A stretch of 64,000 bases of DNA from Phallus indusiatus (taxonomy: Eukaryota; Basidiomycota; Agaricomycetes; Phallales; Phallaceae), in assembly GCA_027605045.1 (NCBI GenBank), contig JAQFWX010000006.1, positions 1,736,001-1,800,000 on the forward strand, given 5' to 3'. The notes under the pieces were generated by a model. It saw only the letters and a list, made by a program, of their open reading frames with translations. It ran no database searches and was not told the DNA's origin. The translations under genes were made by a program, and so were the position numbers. This document shows, one piece after another, positions 12,220-22,572 of the stretch (positions within the stretch are counted from its first letter, which is position 1; the number at the start of each line of letters is the position of its first letter).

Positions 12220-12706
12220 ATTAAAGTATTATATGTACTAATCGGAATAGTTAATACTTCTTCTTAATGTTTGAACGCCGATAATTTAGTCTAGGCTCAG
12301 ACTGAGCCTCAAGCTCACCATTGAACTCGAAATTGAGCGACTTTTTCAAAGTGCATGATCAAAATGTCAGTACGACGCAGGGCGATTCAGTCATGAGCTC
12401 AAGTGCCGAAATGGCGGTGCGAACAGTGTCAGAAAATCAGGTGATGATAGCGAATCGCTACTTATTTCATATTTTTCGCCGTAAACGGCCCTTTCCCTCC
12501 CTGGGCGTGTAAAGAAAGAATCGGCCAATTATTAAATCCGGAGTTAGCGGCCCAACTTACACGCTAGACGTAGTAATGGGAGATTCTACTAAATCTTGGC
12601 AAGTAGAATTCTGAAAATTCATGACGTTGCCAGTTCAATACAACGGTCCAGAATTTTTATTTTAGAGGAAAACACACAAAAATCTTCTAGTTCTTATGCA
12701 AAACAA
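12220..12706. other. spacer with copy 1 of a 23-bp direct repeat
   Basis: Between the methyltransferase and peptide gene B. It contains the first copy of a direct repeat (12274-12296) and short non-significant frames. Confidence 0.55.
12274..12296. repeat. 23-bp direct repeat, copy 1
   Basis: A perfect 23-bp match, beginning AACGCCGATAATTTAG, recurs at 14470-14492. The two copies bracket peptide gene B. Confidence 0.75.
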
Positions 12707-13614
12707 TTAGTTGCAAGATCTGCCACCACGATTTCCACACCCGTCCTAATATATATATGCCGTGTTAGTTGGGAAATAGTTAGGAATTTTTCCAAAAGCT
12801 TACAGTGGCTAACGAAAATGATGAATATACAATATAGGAATGAATGGCTAATGAACTTACCGGCACTAGAAGTGGCTTCAGTTGCGGTAACTGTAGGCTA
12901 CAGAACATGATTCGGTTAGAATGATCGAATTTTATTTTCATATACTATGACAGAACTTACTGTTTCTAAAACGTTAAGTCAGCAATAGAAATATAAAAAA
13001 GACTGCACGGAAATACTCACCAACTAGAACGACAGGAGTAGCGATGTTGCAAGATCTCCCACCAAGGTTGCCACATCCTTCCTGATATATATGCCGCGTT
13101 AGTAGTGTACAATTTGATATGTTTGATTAGGACTGTTTTCGAAAGCTTACGGGAGCTAATATAAAGCATGAGTTAATATTATGGAAAGGAATGACTAAAG
13201 AACTCACTGGCACTGAAAGCAGGCTACAAAACATGATTTGGTTAAAGTGATTGAGTTTTATTTTTTCATATATATTATAGCAGAACTCACTGTTGCTAAA
13301 TCAATCCGTTAGCGATAGAATTCAGAAAAGACTTCATTGGAAGAACTCACCAACTAGAACGACAGGGGTAGCAATGTTGCAAGATCTGCCGCCTCGGTTT
13401 CCGCAGCCATCAGTCTACCACAATCAGAGTCTGAATTGCTGCGCCATAAAAAGTGTACAATAAACTCACAGGTTCTGCAATTGGGTGGGTGTAGAGTCAA
13501 CCATCTGCTTGAGCAGCATAATGCTTGCTACTCACCTGATTGAGGAAGAGGTGTAGCAGTCGCAAAAGAGGCGCAAAAAGCGGCGAGAGCGATGAAGGCA
13601 GCAGAGAATTGCAT
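12707..13614 (-). CDS. tiny secreted repeat peptide B (106 aa, three GCGNxGGRSCN units, five 5-nt microexons)
   Basis: Eleven exons on the minus strand: 13536-13614, 13470-13474, 13351-13414, 13291-13295, 13208-13223, 13151-13155, 13021-13081, 12961-12965, 12861-12897, 12804-12808, 12707-12745 (79, 5, 64, 5, 16, 5, 61, 5, 37, 5, 39 nt; 321 nt, 106 aa). Phases close perfectly. Signal peptide MQFSAAFIALAAFCASFATA, then three units: DGCGNRGGRSCN, EGCGNLGGRSCN and a terminal DGCGNRGGRSCN. The spacers are NIATPVVLVATPAF-like and Ala/Thr-rich. It has one more unit than gene A, by duplication of a unit-exon plus microexons, and exon sizes at both ends equal those of gene A. No Kex2 site. Function unknown; likely extracellular. 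Confidence 0.75.
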
Positions 13615-13702
13615 GGTAATGTTTGTTGTTGTGAAAAATGTCTCAAAGTGAGTAGAAGAAACTGTAGTTGGTTTCTGCAGAATCGACGAGACGATTTCTC
13701 AC

Positions 13703-13711
13703 CTTTATATA
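13703..13711 (-). promoter_or_regulatory. TATA box of peptide gene B
   Basis: TATATAAAG on the minus strand about 90 nt upstream of the ATG at 13614, in the same position and context as in gene A. Confidence 0.6.
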
Positions 13712-14469
13712 CACAATCGGGGAGCGCATTACATGACAAAAAAAGGGTCAATGAGACAAAAATACCCAAATTACTTCAGGGAGAGAACTATTACCAAGAT
13801 CATGTATCTCACTTCTCACGATGTCCGCTACAATCCGAGGTGACTTACTCGAGGCACAGGGTTCAGACATCAACTTTGAATTTTTCACTACTCGGAACGA
13901 AATCATAATAACTTCCGAGCTCTAAAAATGAAAGGATCACGGTGCCTGAGAACTCTGAGATTATCGGAGGACCCTAATACTAATACCTTTAGAGGCCGGA
14001 TTTTTTTGGGCCATTTTTTTCCCTTTGACCCAGTCAGGTTTTTGAGAATTTGCTCAGAAATTTCCCAGTCCACTCGAAACCTGTCTAATTTTCACGCAAA
14101 ATATTAACTTTGATTCCCGCTCATTTTTTTTTTCGTTACTCGCTCTAAAACTGGTGTAACAACGCCCAACCGTCTTCTAAAATCATTGACATCGACAATC
14201 CCGAAAGAACCTAAATGAACTTGGTAAATCAGGTATATTTTAGTATAAATAATAAACCTACCTGTTGAGCTCGTCCTGAAATGTCTACTGTATAAACCGG
14301 CATTATGACCTGAATTCTGAAATATTAAAAAAAAATTTAGCACTAGGGTCAAAAATTTCAACTTTCTTTGCAAACTTTATTGATCCGGTTTTTTTTCTCT
14401 TCGTTAAATAACCTGTGGGAACAATTCGTACTAATCGTTGCATGTAGTCAATGTTCTCACTTTTCCTTA

Positions 14470-14492
14470 AACGCCGATAATTTAGTCTAGGC
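14470..14492. repeat. 23-bp direct repeat, copy 2
   Basis: Identical to 12274-12296 over 23 bp and in the same orientation. Confidence 0.75.
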
Positions 14493-16206
14493 GGGTTATA
14501 TTAAAAGCCGAATGGAAAGTTTTTAAACGGTAAAGTACTTTTATATAAAAAAAATGTGACCTGCGCTCTTTTGTGAATATTCCTCACACGCGACTTATGA
14601 AAAACACACTTATTCTCATTGCTAAGCGGCCGTAACGCGTAACGGTGGAAACAGAAGGACTTTAAGGCGACGTTTCAAACTTTTTGAGAAGGTTTTAAAG
14701 GCTGTTCCGCCCCGTTTCGTTCGATGATTATTCTGGAAGATCAGTTAAAAGTCTCAAGCCGTAGCTGGTCGTTTACGCAATAATTTCATTGCAGTCCGTC
14801 CAAATATCTATGAAGGTGAACTCCGTCATACATATATTGAAAAGCCTGAGGGCCCGAGGAGACGCAAACCTGCTTCCGCTTTAAGTTCGGAACGCCCCGT
14901 TTATACCCATTTTAGAAACAATTTGTATAGATTTATCAGGGGCTAAATGAAAATGAGTGATGAGCGGAAGATTTTCATGGTGTTGCTATGTACCTTCATA
15001 AATAGGTTTGTTTCGGTCACTGATCACCTGTAGAATTAAATTAATAAAGAGCAAGATTTCGGAACTCAAGTATATCAAATCAGATCAGAGCATATCTCAA
15101 AGCCGAAGCCGAAGCAGTTTCCATAATGAATTGTCTAGCCGGAAATACACTTTTTTCGAAAAAGTGATCATCCTTTTGCTCTCATGACCGGCGAAAAGAG
15201 TGGTGATTGGACCTAGATTAAATCTGTTGTGGAGGTTTGAGAATGGACGCTTCGTGCATTGCTTTTGGGAACTTACCTCCTGAAACGGCATTATTCTGTT
15301 TGTGATGTCGACCCTCCATCAATCCGTCACCGGAAACATTTAATAACCAGGTTTGGAGTTAAGCCGTCATGCACCACCCTTTCCGTGGAAATGGGTCTAA
15401 AAAAGTTACGTCATCACATACAACTCAAAAATACAGACGTAGTGTCTCTAATAGCTGACAGGCTGACTTTGTCGGATGCTTGAGCCTGAAAAACTCCGCT
15501 GGGGCGCGCCGAGGGGGACCGAGGATGACGCCTAAAGACCTAACTTTTCATCTCACTCCTCGCTGTTATCCACCCTAAAATCTGTATTCGTGGGTATGCA
15601 GTACCGTTTATCTGATGATACCCGACGAATCCACGGACATGCCTAATATCTACAATGCGTTCAGGGAGGATTTTAAAGTGGTATCGATGCATTGAAGGGG
15701 AAAAACTCGACAAAAGGCAAGAGCGATTCGAAGACAGTGAAGGCGGAGGAAAGTTTGTACTATTGCTACTATTTTCTGTCGTGTGAATTACCCCTTATAG
15801 ACGTGTTCTGCAGCTCTAATACCAATGAAGCTTAGCTGATCGCTGTGGTGGGAACGCACCAGCGGAACTCGCACCCGTTTCTTATTCCCGTTCGTACAAT
15901 TCACCATCTATCACATAGCCATAAAACGTTGACTGAGGCATTCCTTGAAATGACACAAAATAAAATATGACCGGTGGAAAAGTGCCTCGTACCTGTGGTG
16001 ATGAACGTAACGCTCGAACACTTGGTGTGACGAGAGGTCACTGTGCCGACGTGGAGTATCCTTGTTCGGAACCAAACACAAAGACGGACTTCGAAATAGA
16101 CGCTCACAGTGTAGGTCCACGTTTGCGTCATGTTACACCGCCCTTGATGGGATGTGTACTCGACGCACTGTACGACGTCCATCACACATCCGCCGCCATT
16201 TGCGTT

Positions 16207-16212
16207 TATAAA
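16207..16212 (+). promoter_or_regulatory. TATA box of Clp1 homologue
   Basis: TATAAA within GCGTTTATAAACCC, about 65 nt upstream of the ATG at 16275. Confidence 0.5.
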
Positions 16213-16274
16213 CCCCCAAGCACTGAGCCAAATATGAGCGCACCTCTTCCCGTCACCGACTCATCTTCTACGAA

Positions 16275-17437
16275 ATGGTTCTTTCCGCCAACTTGCACCA
16301 CAACAAAGAAAATGCCTTGCTCAAGCGAACGAAGGCTCAGAAACACACCAAATCCAAGTCGGGTAGCCATCCAGGATCTCCTGCTCCCGCATCTCCAGCG
16401 CCCGTAACACGAAAACCGCGCTCAAGATCACACATTCCTCTTCCAACATCTTCTACTCCATCTCCCGTCTTGCTCGTTCGGAAACATGCCAACAAAACAG
16501 GCGAAGAGCCGCACGACTTTGGGACGATGGACGTGGACATGACGGACTGTCCTCCAATTGTCGTCACCGACGCTTCTACTTCTTCATCTAAACACGCTAT
16601 TCGACTGCCTCGTCAGTTAAAGAAACCGGCTTCTATGGCCACTGTCGACGTAGCTGCATTGCAGGCACTCGACCCGGAGTTGAAGAATGTTCCTACCGAA
16701 TATGTTCTCGACAAACTGAAAATGATGGGTAAAGGGTACGTTCAACCTCTTTTATATTATCATTAGCGATGCTGATTTCTATCCCTAGAATGCTCCAAGC
16801 GGCATGCTCATCAACCGCCCAGCCACCCGCAAACTGCCTACCCCGCGAACTTGAACTGCTGATTCATTCCTCTGCATTCCCACCGCCATCCCACATCTTC
16901 GCCGTCTACTCTCGCACACCTAATCATCAAGATGTTGCATCCACAAAACCCAAGAAAGTGACGCTCCATCCCGCACACGGCATAGTCCTCGCAGCCCACT
17001 GCGCCAACCTTCCTGCTCTACCAACACCAGAACATTCACCCGAGCCTTCGTCGTCATCGCGAAAGCTCCCAATCACACCCCTTTCCCTCCCATCACCAAA
17101 CACATTCCCGCTTCTCCTCGCCTACCTCTACACAAAGCAACCCCAAAACCTCTTCGCAGCTCTCCTCCCACCGACACAATCCTCCCTAACTCTCTCGAAC
17201 CCAGCACCCACCGCCCTCGAATCCCAACCGCCATTTCTCCAATCACCCACACAACTCGCTCAAGCGCTAGCACAGACCTACACAATACAAGCCCTCTTGG
17301 CACACGCAGCGCGCGTACACGGCTTGTGGGCTAACATGGTCGCTCTTGGTGTGTCAGACGAGCCTTTGTGGAGGATTGTTCAGGTTGTATGGGCCATCTT
17401 GATTGTTGCATTAGAGATTAGCACGTCGGCGCAATGA
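16275..17437 (+). CDS. clp1: Clampless1 (Clp1)-family protein, intact copy
   Basis: Two exons, 16275-16735 and 16789-17437, with a 53-nt intron (GTACGT..CCTAG, branch GCTGAT). They encode 369 residues. Clp1 proteins are basidiomycete-specific regulators of the dikaryon. In Coprinopsis cinerea clp1 is needed for clamp cells downstream of the A mating-type homeodomain factors, and in Ustilago maydis Clp1 is needed for growth of the filament in planta. The family is recognised from the conserved core: LPRELELLIHSSA, SHIFAVYSRTP, VTLHPAHGIVLAAHC, LPITPLSLPSP, FPLLLAYLYTKQP and the tail LLAHAARVHGLWANMVALGV. The N-terminal third is basic and Ser/Pro-rich (ENALLKRTKAQKHTKSKSGS). No catalytic motif. 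Two broken copies lie downstream, at about 19021-19630 and 25690-25960. The assignment rests on recalled family features, not a search. Confidence 0.8.
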
Positions 17438-17910
17438 TAGCGTGAAGTCGCCATGGGCCTTTTATAATTATTTGTTAATTTGTAGTAATGTGTAGACTAG
17501 AAAAAAAGAAATTTTACTTGTAGTACTATCAAAATCAAACTTCTTTATACTTTTGCCATGACTTTCAGTTTGCAAATGTTATCTGGTATTCAAATATTCA
17601 CTACTCAATCAAAGGCGCTGGTTAGCGAAAAAAAAAAGATATAAGGGACGACGGAGATGTAGTCGAGGGCGAGGGTTCGATAATGAGGATGAGGTTGACG
17701 CCACGTGTTTCTTTGACGTTATGGTTGATACTGTTTTTCGGAAAAAGGTTTTTGTTGTTGTGAGCTTGAACTTGGAGTGGGCTGTGGGCTGGGACCTTTT
17801 TCGTGGCTGATAAATTTGCACCAACACCATGATTTACTAAACTCAAAAATGGAACGACATTGCGAGAGTTGTGCTTAGTACCAATAAGAACTCTATTACC
17901 TGATGGGCTT

Positions 17911-18300
17911 TAACCCTTAGTTATATAATAGGTTTTTTTCAAATTATAAACTGGTGTATGCGCTTTACTATAATCTATCGAAATCTAAAAATAAACAATC
18001 AAGGGGAGGTGGCTGTTTTTGCTCATCAGAGAATAGTGTGGTTCACAAACCAACCCTCTGGTACATGATAGACAGTCGGCTGGCAGTAAAGACCGTGTCG
18101 CAAAAATCTTTGATGATTATAATCAAATCAAGGCAATTATAATCATTTTGGGGGTTTCTAAAAGCATTATAAATTGCATTTAATGTCTGAATTGAAATAT
18201 AAACCCCAAAAATTAAAAGTAAGCGCCTTGATTGAGATTTTTGCGACACGGTATCTACGGACGTAGATAGGCATGTACTGATATTTGCTCAGGCTTTCTT
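17911..18300. repeat. 5' flank of the terpene-synthase block, copy without synthase
   Basis: Direct match to 22085-22280 (GATGGGCTTTAA, AAACTGGTGT, CTATCGAAAT, GGCAGTAAAGACC, GGTATCTACGGACG, GATATTTGCT), interrupted by the 153-bp foldback element. Confidence 0.75.
18096..18248. mobile_element. 153-bp foldback/MITE-like element with empty site elsewhere in window
   Basis: The ends are inverted repeats, starting TGTCGCAAAAATCT and ending AGATTTTTGCGACA. Imperfect complementarity continues inwards (TCAAGGC with GCCTTGA). The flanks are a 2-bp CG duplication (18094-18095 and 18249-18250). The paralogous sequence near 22215-22235 reads straight through (AAAGACCGGTATCTACGG) with one CG and no element, which defines the insertion precisely. 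No coding capacity, so non-autonomous. The parent transposon family is not identified; a CG target duplication is not the TA of Tc1/mariner. Confidence 0.78.
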
Positions 18301-18360
18301 CTGAACACAAATACAAAATACGTGTGCGAACGAAGAACCAGCTATTTCAGCATTTCCAGT

Positions 18361-18610
18361 TCTAATAGGATATTATGTATACATATCATTCTGTGAGCAA
18401 CCGGTGGTTGAGACTGAAGCTCAGAAGAGCTTTTTGTGTTAACTAGAACGCGATGTGAATCCCACGGGTGTACAATCGAATTCCAACAAACAACGACGAA
18501 AGGAGGCCATCTTCAAAAGATCAAAACAGATTGGAATTTGCTTCATGGAGGGTGGACGCTTGGAAACGTAGGAGATTTTATGATGAAAGAAATGAAGCTT
18601 ACGTATTATA
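18361..18610. repeat. 3' flank of the terpene-synthase block, copy without synthase
   Basis: Direct, high-identity match to 23885-24140, including ATTATGTATACATATCATTC, GCAACCGGTGGTTGAGACTG and AGGAGGCCATCTTCAAAAGA. Confidence 0.8.
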
Positions 18611-19020
18611 GTATTATGTTCACAGAAAGGCCAGGATTTTTAGCTTTAGCCATATTTGGCTTCAAGTTGTCCAGTGCTCCGATTCGCTAGTTCGACTCCC
18701 CGGAAGGTTCATTTTTTTGTTAACCACAACATTTTCCTCGCCGTCGGCAATCAGATTGTACCCACGCTTGCGAATACACTCTCAGAAAAATTCAACAAAC
18801 ATTATTTCGCTGTCTTAAGCGCGACTGTATTAGCTTTTTCCGGCATATTCTTCCTAATTCTGACTGATCTTGATTTTCTCCTACTTCCGGTTTTTACTGA
18901 GCTAGTGAGCGTGTATTTGGAAGTAAGGTTCTCACTTGGTCCTCACTGTCTGGAATGCCCGATGCAATTGTACCACGTCCTGTTCACATCCGCCGCGCAC
19001 CCTTTATGTATTGAAATCTG

Positions 19021-19630
19021 AGCACTGAATCAAGGATGCCCGGACTTCTTTCCGTCGCTAACTTTTCTTCTCTATAACATTATTTTCCCGCCAACTTGCA
19101 ACACAGCAAAGAAGACGCCTTGCTCAGACGAACCAAGGCTCAGAAACACCTCAAATCTAACTCAGGTCATAACTATGTAGGATCTCCTACTTTAGTATCT
19201 CCAGCTCCCGTAACACGAAAACCGCGCTTCAGATCACACATTTCTCTTTCAATATATCTACTCCATCACCTGTCTTGCTTGTCACGAGACATTCTAAGAA
19301 AGCACGCGAACTGGCGGAGGCGCATTGGACACTGGGACTATGATGACAGACTGTCTTACGCCAACAATTGTAGTCACCTAAGCTTCTCCTTCATCTAAAC
19401 ACGCTATTCGACTACCCGTTCACCTAAAGAAACGAGTTTCAATGGCTATTATCGACGGAGCTGTATTGGAAGCACTCAGCCCGAGCTGGAGAATGTCCCT
19501 ACCGAATATATTCCAAACTGACATCTTTGTCGTCTACTCTCGCACACCGACGTTGCAACTACGAACCCCAAAAAAGGAAAAGGAGACAATTTCATCCCGC
19601 ACACGGCATAATTCTCGCGGCACACGTGTA
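19021..19630 (+). pseudogene. decayed Clp1 copy 2
   Basis: Clear similarity to the start of the Clp1 gene (EDALLRRTKAQKHLKSNSG, then VSPAPVTRKPRFRSHISL), but with frameshifts, in-frame stops and an internal deletion. The text jumps from the segment matching DVAALQALDPELKNVPTEYV to that matching FAVYSRTP, then stops after a piece equivalent to HPAHGIVLAAH. The C-terminal half is missing. Confidence 0.8.
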
Positions 19631-22084
19631 GCTTCGAATTTCAAACTACATGTTTTCGTGCGAAGTTGACATCTACTTTTGCCACAAACATGTTATAGCA
19701 TGAAGGCACTGTTTGATGGCATGCGTAGGATTTGAATAGAGTAGTGGTGTCATTTCTGACTGCGTTATCAGCGTTCAATCATATCGCCAGCGACAATTCC
19801 CTCCCACCTCCTCTAATATGTCCCAAACGGCTAGGTTTATAGAAATGCCTGTCATTCACAATATCGGCGCCCAAGATGACTTTTAGCAAGGTATCAAACT
19901 TCTGAAAATCGGATGGGCTCTCACAGCACGATCCAGATGCACATGAAAATAATGGTTGTTCGGGCGACCACGACCAACATGAAGGAGCCAATGCGTCCCT
20001 CACTGACAATTTTTGAGATACCTCAGACAAACGAGGAGGAAAGCGAAGACTTTCAGGCTCAGGCTTTTTTTGCCGGCACTGTACCAACATACGGCGGACA
20101 GTCCGACGAGAAGATAGACAAATTGGTAGATCTCAGTTCCGAGATTTCTTGGTCAGTTTTTAGTTTTTGTGGAGATAAAAAATATCTCGTCAAAATCCAA
20201 CCCTGGTACAGATCCGGTAACGTCTAATCCGACATTTCGCAATAGGGTGTATGTACTTTACCACAGAGGAGGCTACCTTCTTTCGGTTTACGGATCATGA
20301 CCTCTCTCATATGTCGATGGTGTTCACGAGATCTTGATCTAAGATTATCACCCGCCACAGCTTGCATTTTCACGGTCCTGCTCACTCCACGGAACCGCCA
20401 TCATCTCTTCACATTCCTCTTGAATAACCCAAATGCCGCGTCCAACTTATCAACATGTTTTCGAAACATGTCAGATTCGACCTATGCTTACAGAAATATT
20501 TAATAATGGGTTTCCTCAAATCTGTGAAGATGCATCTGTTCACTCCTTTTTACAACTCGTCCATGCTCGTCCAACTATGGAAACTGCTTTTGATTTTCGA
20601 ACAGGATCCCAAACGATTCTTCCTCCTTGTAAAACCCAAACTTGACCGGGAAAATTATATGAGCTGTTTACTGTTATGAAGGATCAAGAACGACTCAGCG
20701 TCTCGACAGACCCGTTCTTCTGAAATTATGTATGTACCTGCCTCCAACAGGACAGATATTGATCGTCGGTTGCAGGCGTCTTTGCGCGTGTTTGGGCACC
20801 TCATAAGTCAATCCCAGGAACTATCGTCGGTAATCGAACTTGGAAATATCATGATTCATATGTGATTGTGCAATCACATATGAAAAATCTCAATAAGGAA
20901 AAGGAAAAGGATCCAGATAATAAAGGAAGAAAAATTGAATTTACATAAGGGATTTGAGATTCATACAATATCAAGCGGACATCGTTTGGAAGATGCATGA
21001 TGGAAGTTCCGTTATGTAACGCGTTGGAGCCTAGACTACTAATATTGGTGTCCGCGTCACCGACTCACCAGAGTCGTGCCCGGCTCACTACCTAAATTTA
21101 GTAAACTGTTGTTACTGATGCTTATTGGTAGTTACCCTGAGTGTGTTGATAATAGGGAAAATTATAAAGATAGGTATTTGTCTATGCTGCAGACTGCAGT
21201 GTCTTCAAGTTTCCTGCAACACCTTTTGGCGGAATCGTTGTTAGCTTTCTGCAGGAATCCTTCGGTTCTAATTCCTGAAATTGTGGGTGATTAAATAGAA
21301 AACACGTCGCAAAGCTCGTTTCGACTTGAAACATGCAGAACTGCCAGTCTACAAGTACTTTGAGACGGGAGCGGACTGAGATCAGCAAAACGGGCTGGGT
21401 TCTCCGGTATTCCTGGAGTCTTTTGATGATTCTTTTTTATGGAAAACTCTCCTAAAACCGCGAAATTCGGACATATCTCTCGAAGGAACTGAATTACATG
21501 CTTGCCTAGATAAACCCTTGTTTCACTGATTCTGGCACCGGCGAATACGACGCGAAAAAAGTAATTGTACTCATTTCAAAAGCGTGGTCTGTAAACGGTT
21601 AATCCCTCTCTGTCATTTTTAAATTTGGGTTTGGAGTGCTTCATATCAGGAAACCGGATAATCCGAATCCGAAATTATCATCATTCCCGGAATGTTATTA
21701 GCACATGCCACTGTGTAAGATAACGACGCATCATGATGCATCATAATACACCCACCCTTTTACATAACGTTAAAAATATTATTTGTGCGTGCGTTAAATA
21801 ATATCTACTGACGAACCCAGTGTCCAGTGATGGTCAAAATTCCAGTGAAGCTCAGTGAAGGCTTTGAGTGTCGCGTCGTTTCTGCAGGTTATTGAATACA
21901 TTTGCAAGATGTGTCATTTAAATTGTTATTTTATGTCTTTAACAGACTTGAGAGCGCTTTTCAGACTCTCAAACATATGTAATTCCCAATCCCCAGCTTC
22001 CGTTCACTTTGACCGCTGGTGAACATTGCGCGTCTACCGGCTGTTCGCGCTCAGATCCTTTTCTTTTTCACGTATTTTATCTAT
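19631..22084. other. accessory spacer with weak coding traces, no gene assigned
   Basis: Frames around 19913-20227 (LTIFEIPQTNEEESEDFQAQ) and 20433-20645 (RPTYQHVFETCQIRPMLTEI) look slightly protein-like but are short, lack convincing starts and splice sites, and match nothing I know. The region may hold a decayed gene. Near 21728-21739 there is a perfect 12-bp palindrome, GCATCATGATGC. Confidence 0.45.
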
Positions 22085-22280
22085 ATGATGGGCTTTAATC
22101 CTTTACAGTTATATAATTTTCAAGTTATAAACTGGTGTTTACTATGCGCCTTACTAAAATCTATCGAAATTTAAATCCCCTAATATCCCTTGGTACACGA
22201 TAACAGCTGGCAGTAAAGACCGGTATCTACGGACGTAGATAGGCATGGCCTGATATTTGCTTTTTCTGACCACAAATGGG
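22085..22280. repeat. 5' flank of the terpene-synthase block, copy with synthase
   Basis: Partner of 17911-18300. It carries the uninterrupted empty site for the foldback element at about 22220-22235. Confidence 0.75.
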
Positions 22281-22572
22281 GTACTGATCTGGAAATCATC
22301 GGGCAAATATATTCCCGAAAGTACAGATGACGCTCATAGCCCAGCCTTCTAGCGAAGTGAGATAATGGGAGAATTTGTGTTTTTCAATTTGTCTTACCAC
22401 AACACGCTGTTTCTATTCGAGTAAAAGTAAGAAGCATCCAGAGCATCACTGATACATAAAAGACTTTGTTAGCTGGGTAGTGAAACGAATTTACGAAACT
22501 CCATTTCAAGTGCTAGTATCAGCCTAGTAATCTAGCCTCACCACTTCGACGCCTTTATCCTTGGTATCTGTC

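Larger units (their letters stand above)
13615..16274. other. spacer: duplicated flank, then unassigned sequence and Clp1 promoter
   Basis: 13615-14390 is the diverged copy of the flank upstream of peptide gene A. 14500-15900 shows only short frames with no recognisable product. About 16040-16270 is the Clp1 upstream region, of which degraded copies occur near 18890-19020 and 25480-25660. Confidence 0.55.
17438..19020. other. repeat-bearing spacer, left unit of the duplication
   Basis: 17911-18300 matches 22085-22280. 18361-18610 matches 23885-24140. Both are direct. In the other copy a sesquiterpene synthase lies between the two matching parts; here they are only about 50 bp apart. About 18890-19020 resembles the Clp1 promoter. 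Confidence 0.7.

Noticed and set aside
7909..13614. Repeat-peptide genes as lipopeptide mating pheromone precursors
   Set aside because: They have a classical signal peptide and no C-terminal CaaX box; basidiomycete pheromone precursors lack the former and need the latter.
15967..16407. 146-aa plus-strand frame overlapping the Clp1 start
   Set aside because: Not an ATG-supported gene with homology; it covers the Clp1 promoter and reads the Clp1 N-terminus out of frame.
18640..18720. Possible tRNA T-arm (AGTTCGACTCCCC)
   Set aside because: The neighbouring bases do not form acceptor, D or anticodon stems; B-box-like match only.
21728..21743. Overlapping palindromes GCATCATGATGC and TGATGCATCA
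   Set aside because: Short, in a gene-free stretch, with no partner copy or adjacent gene; likely chance.
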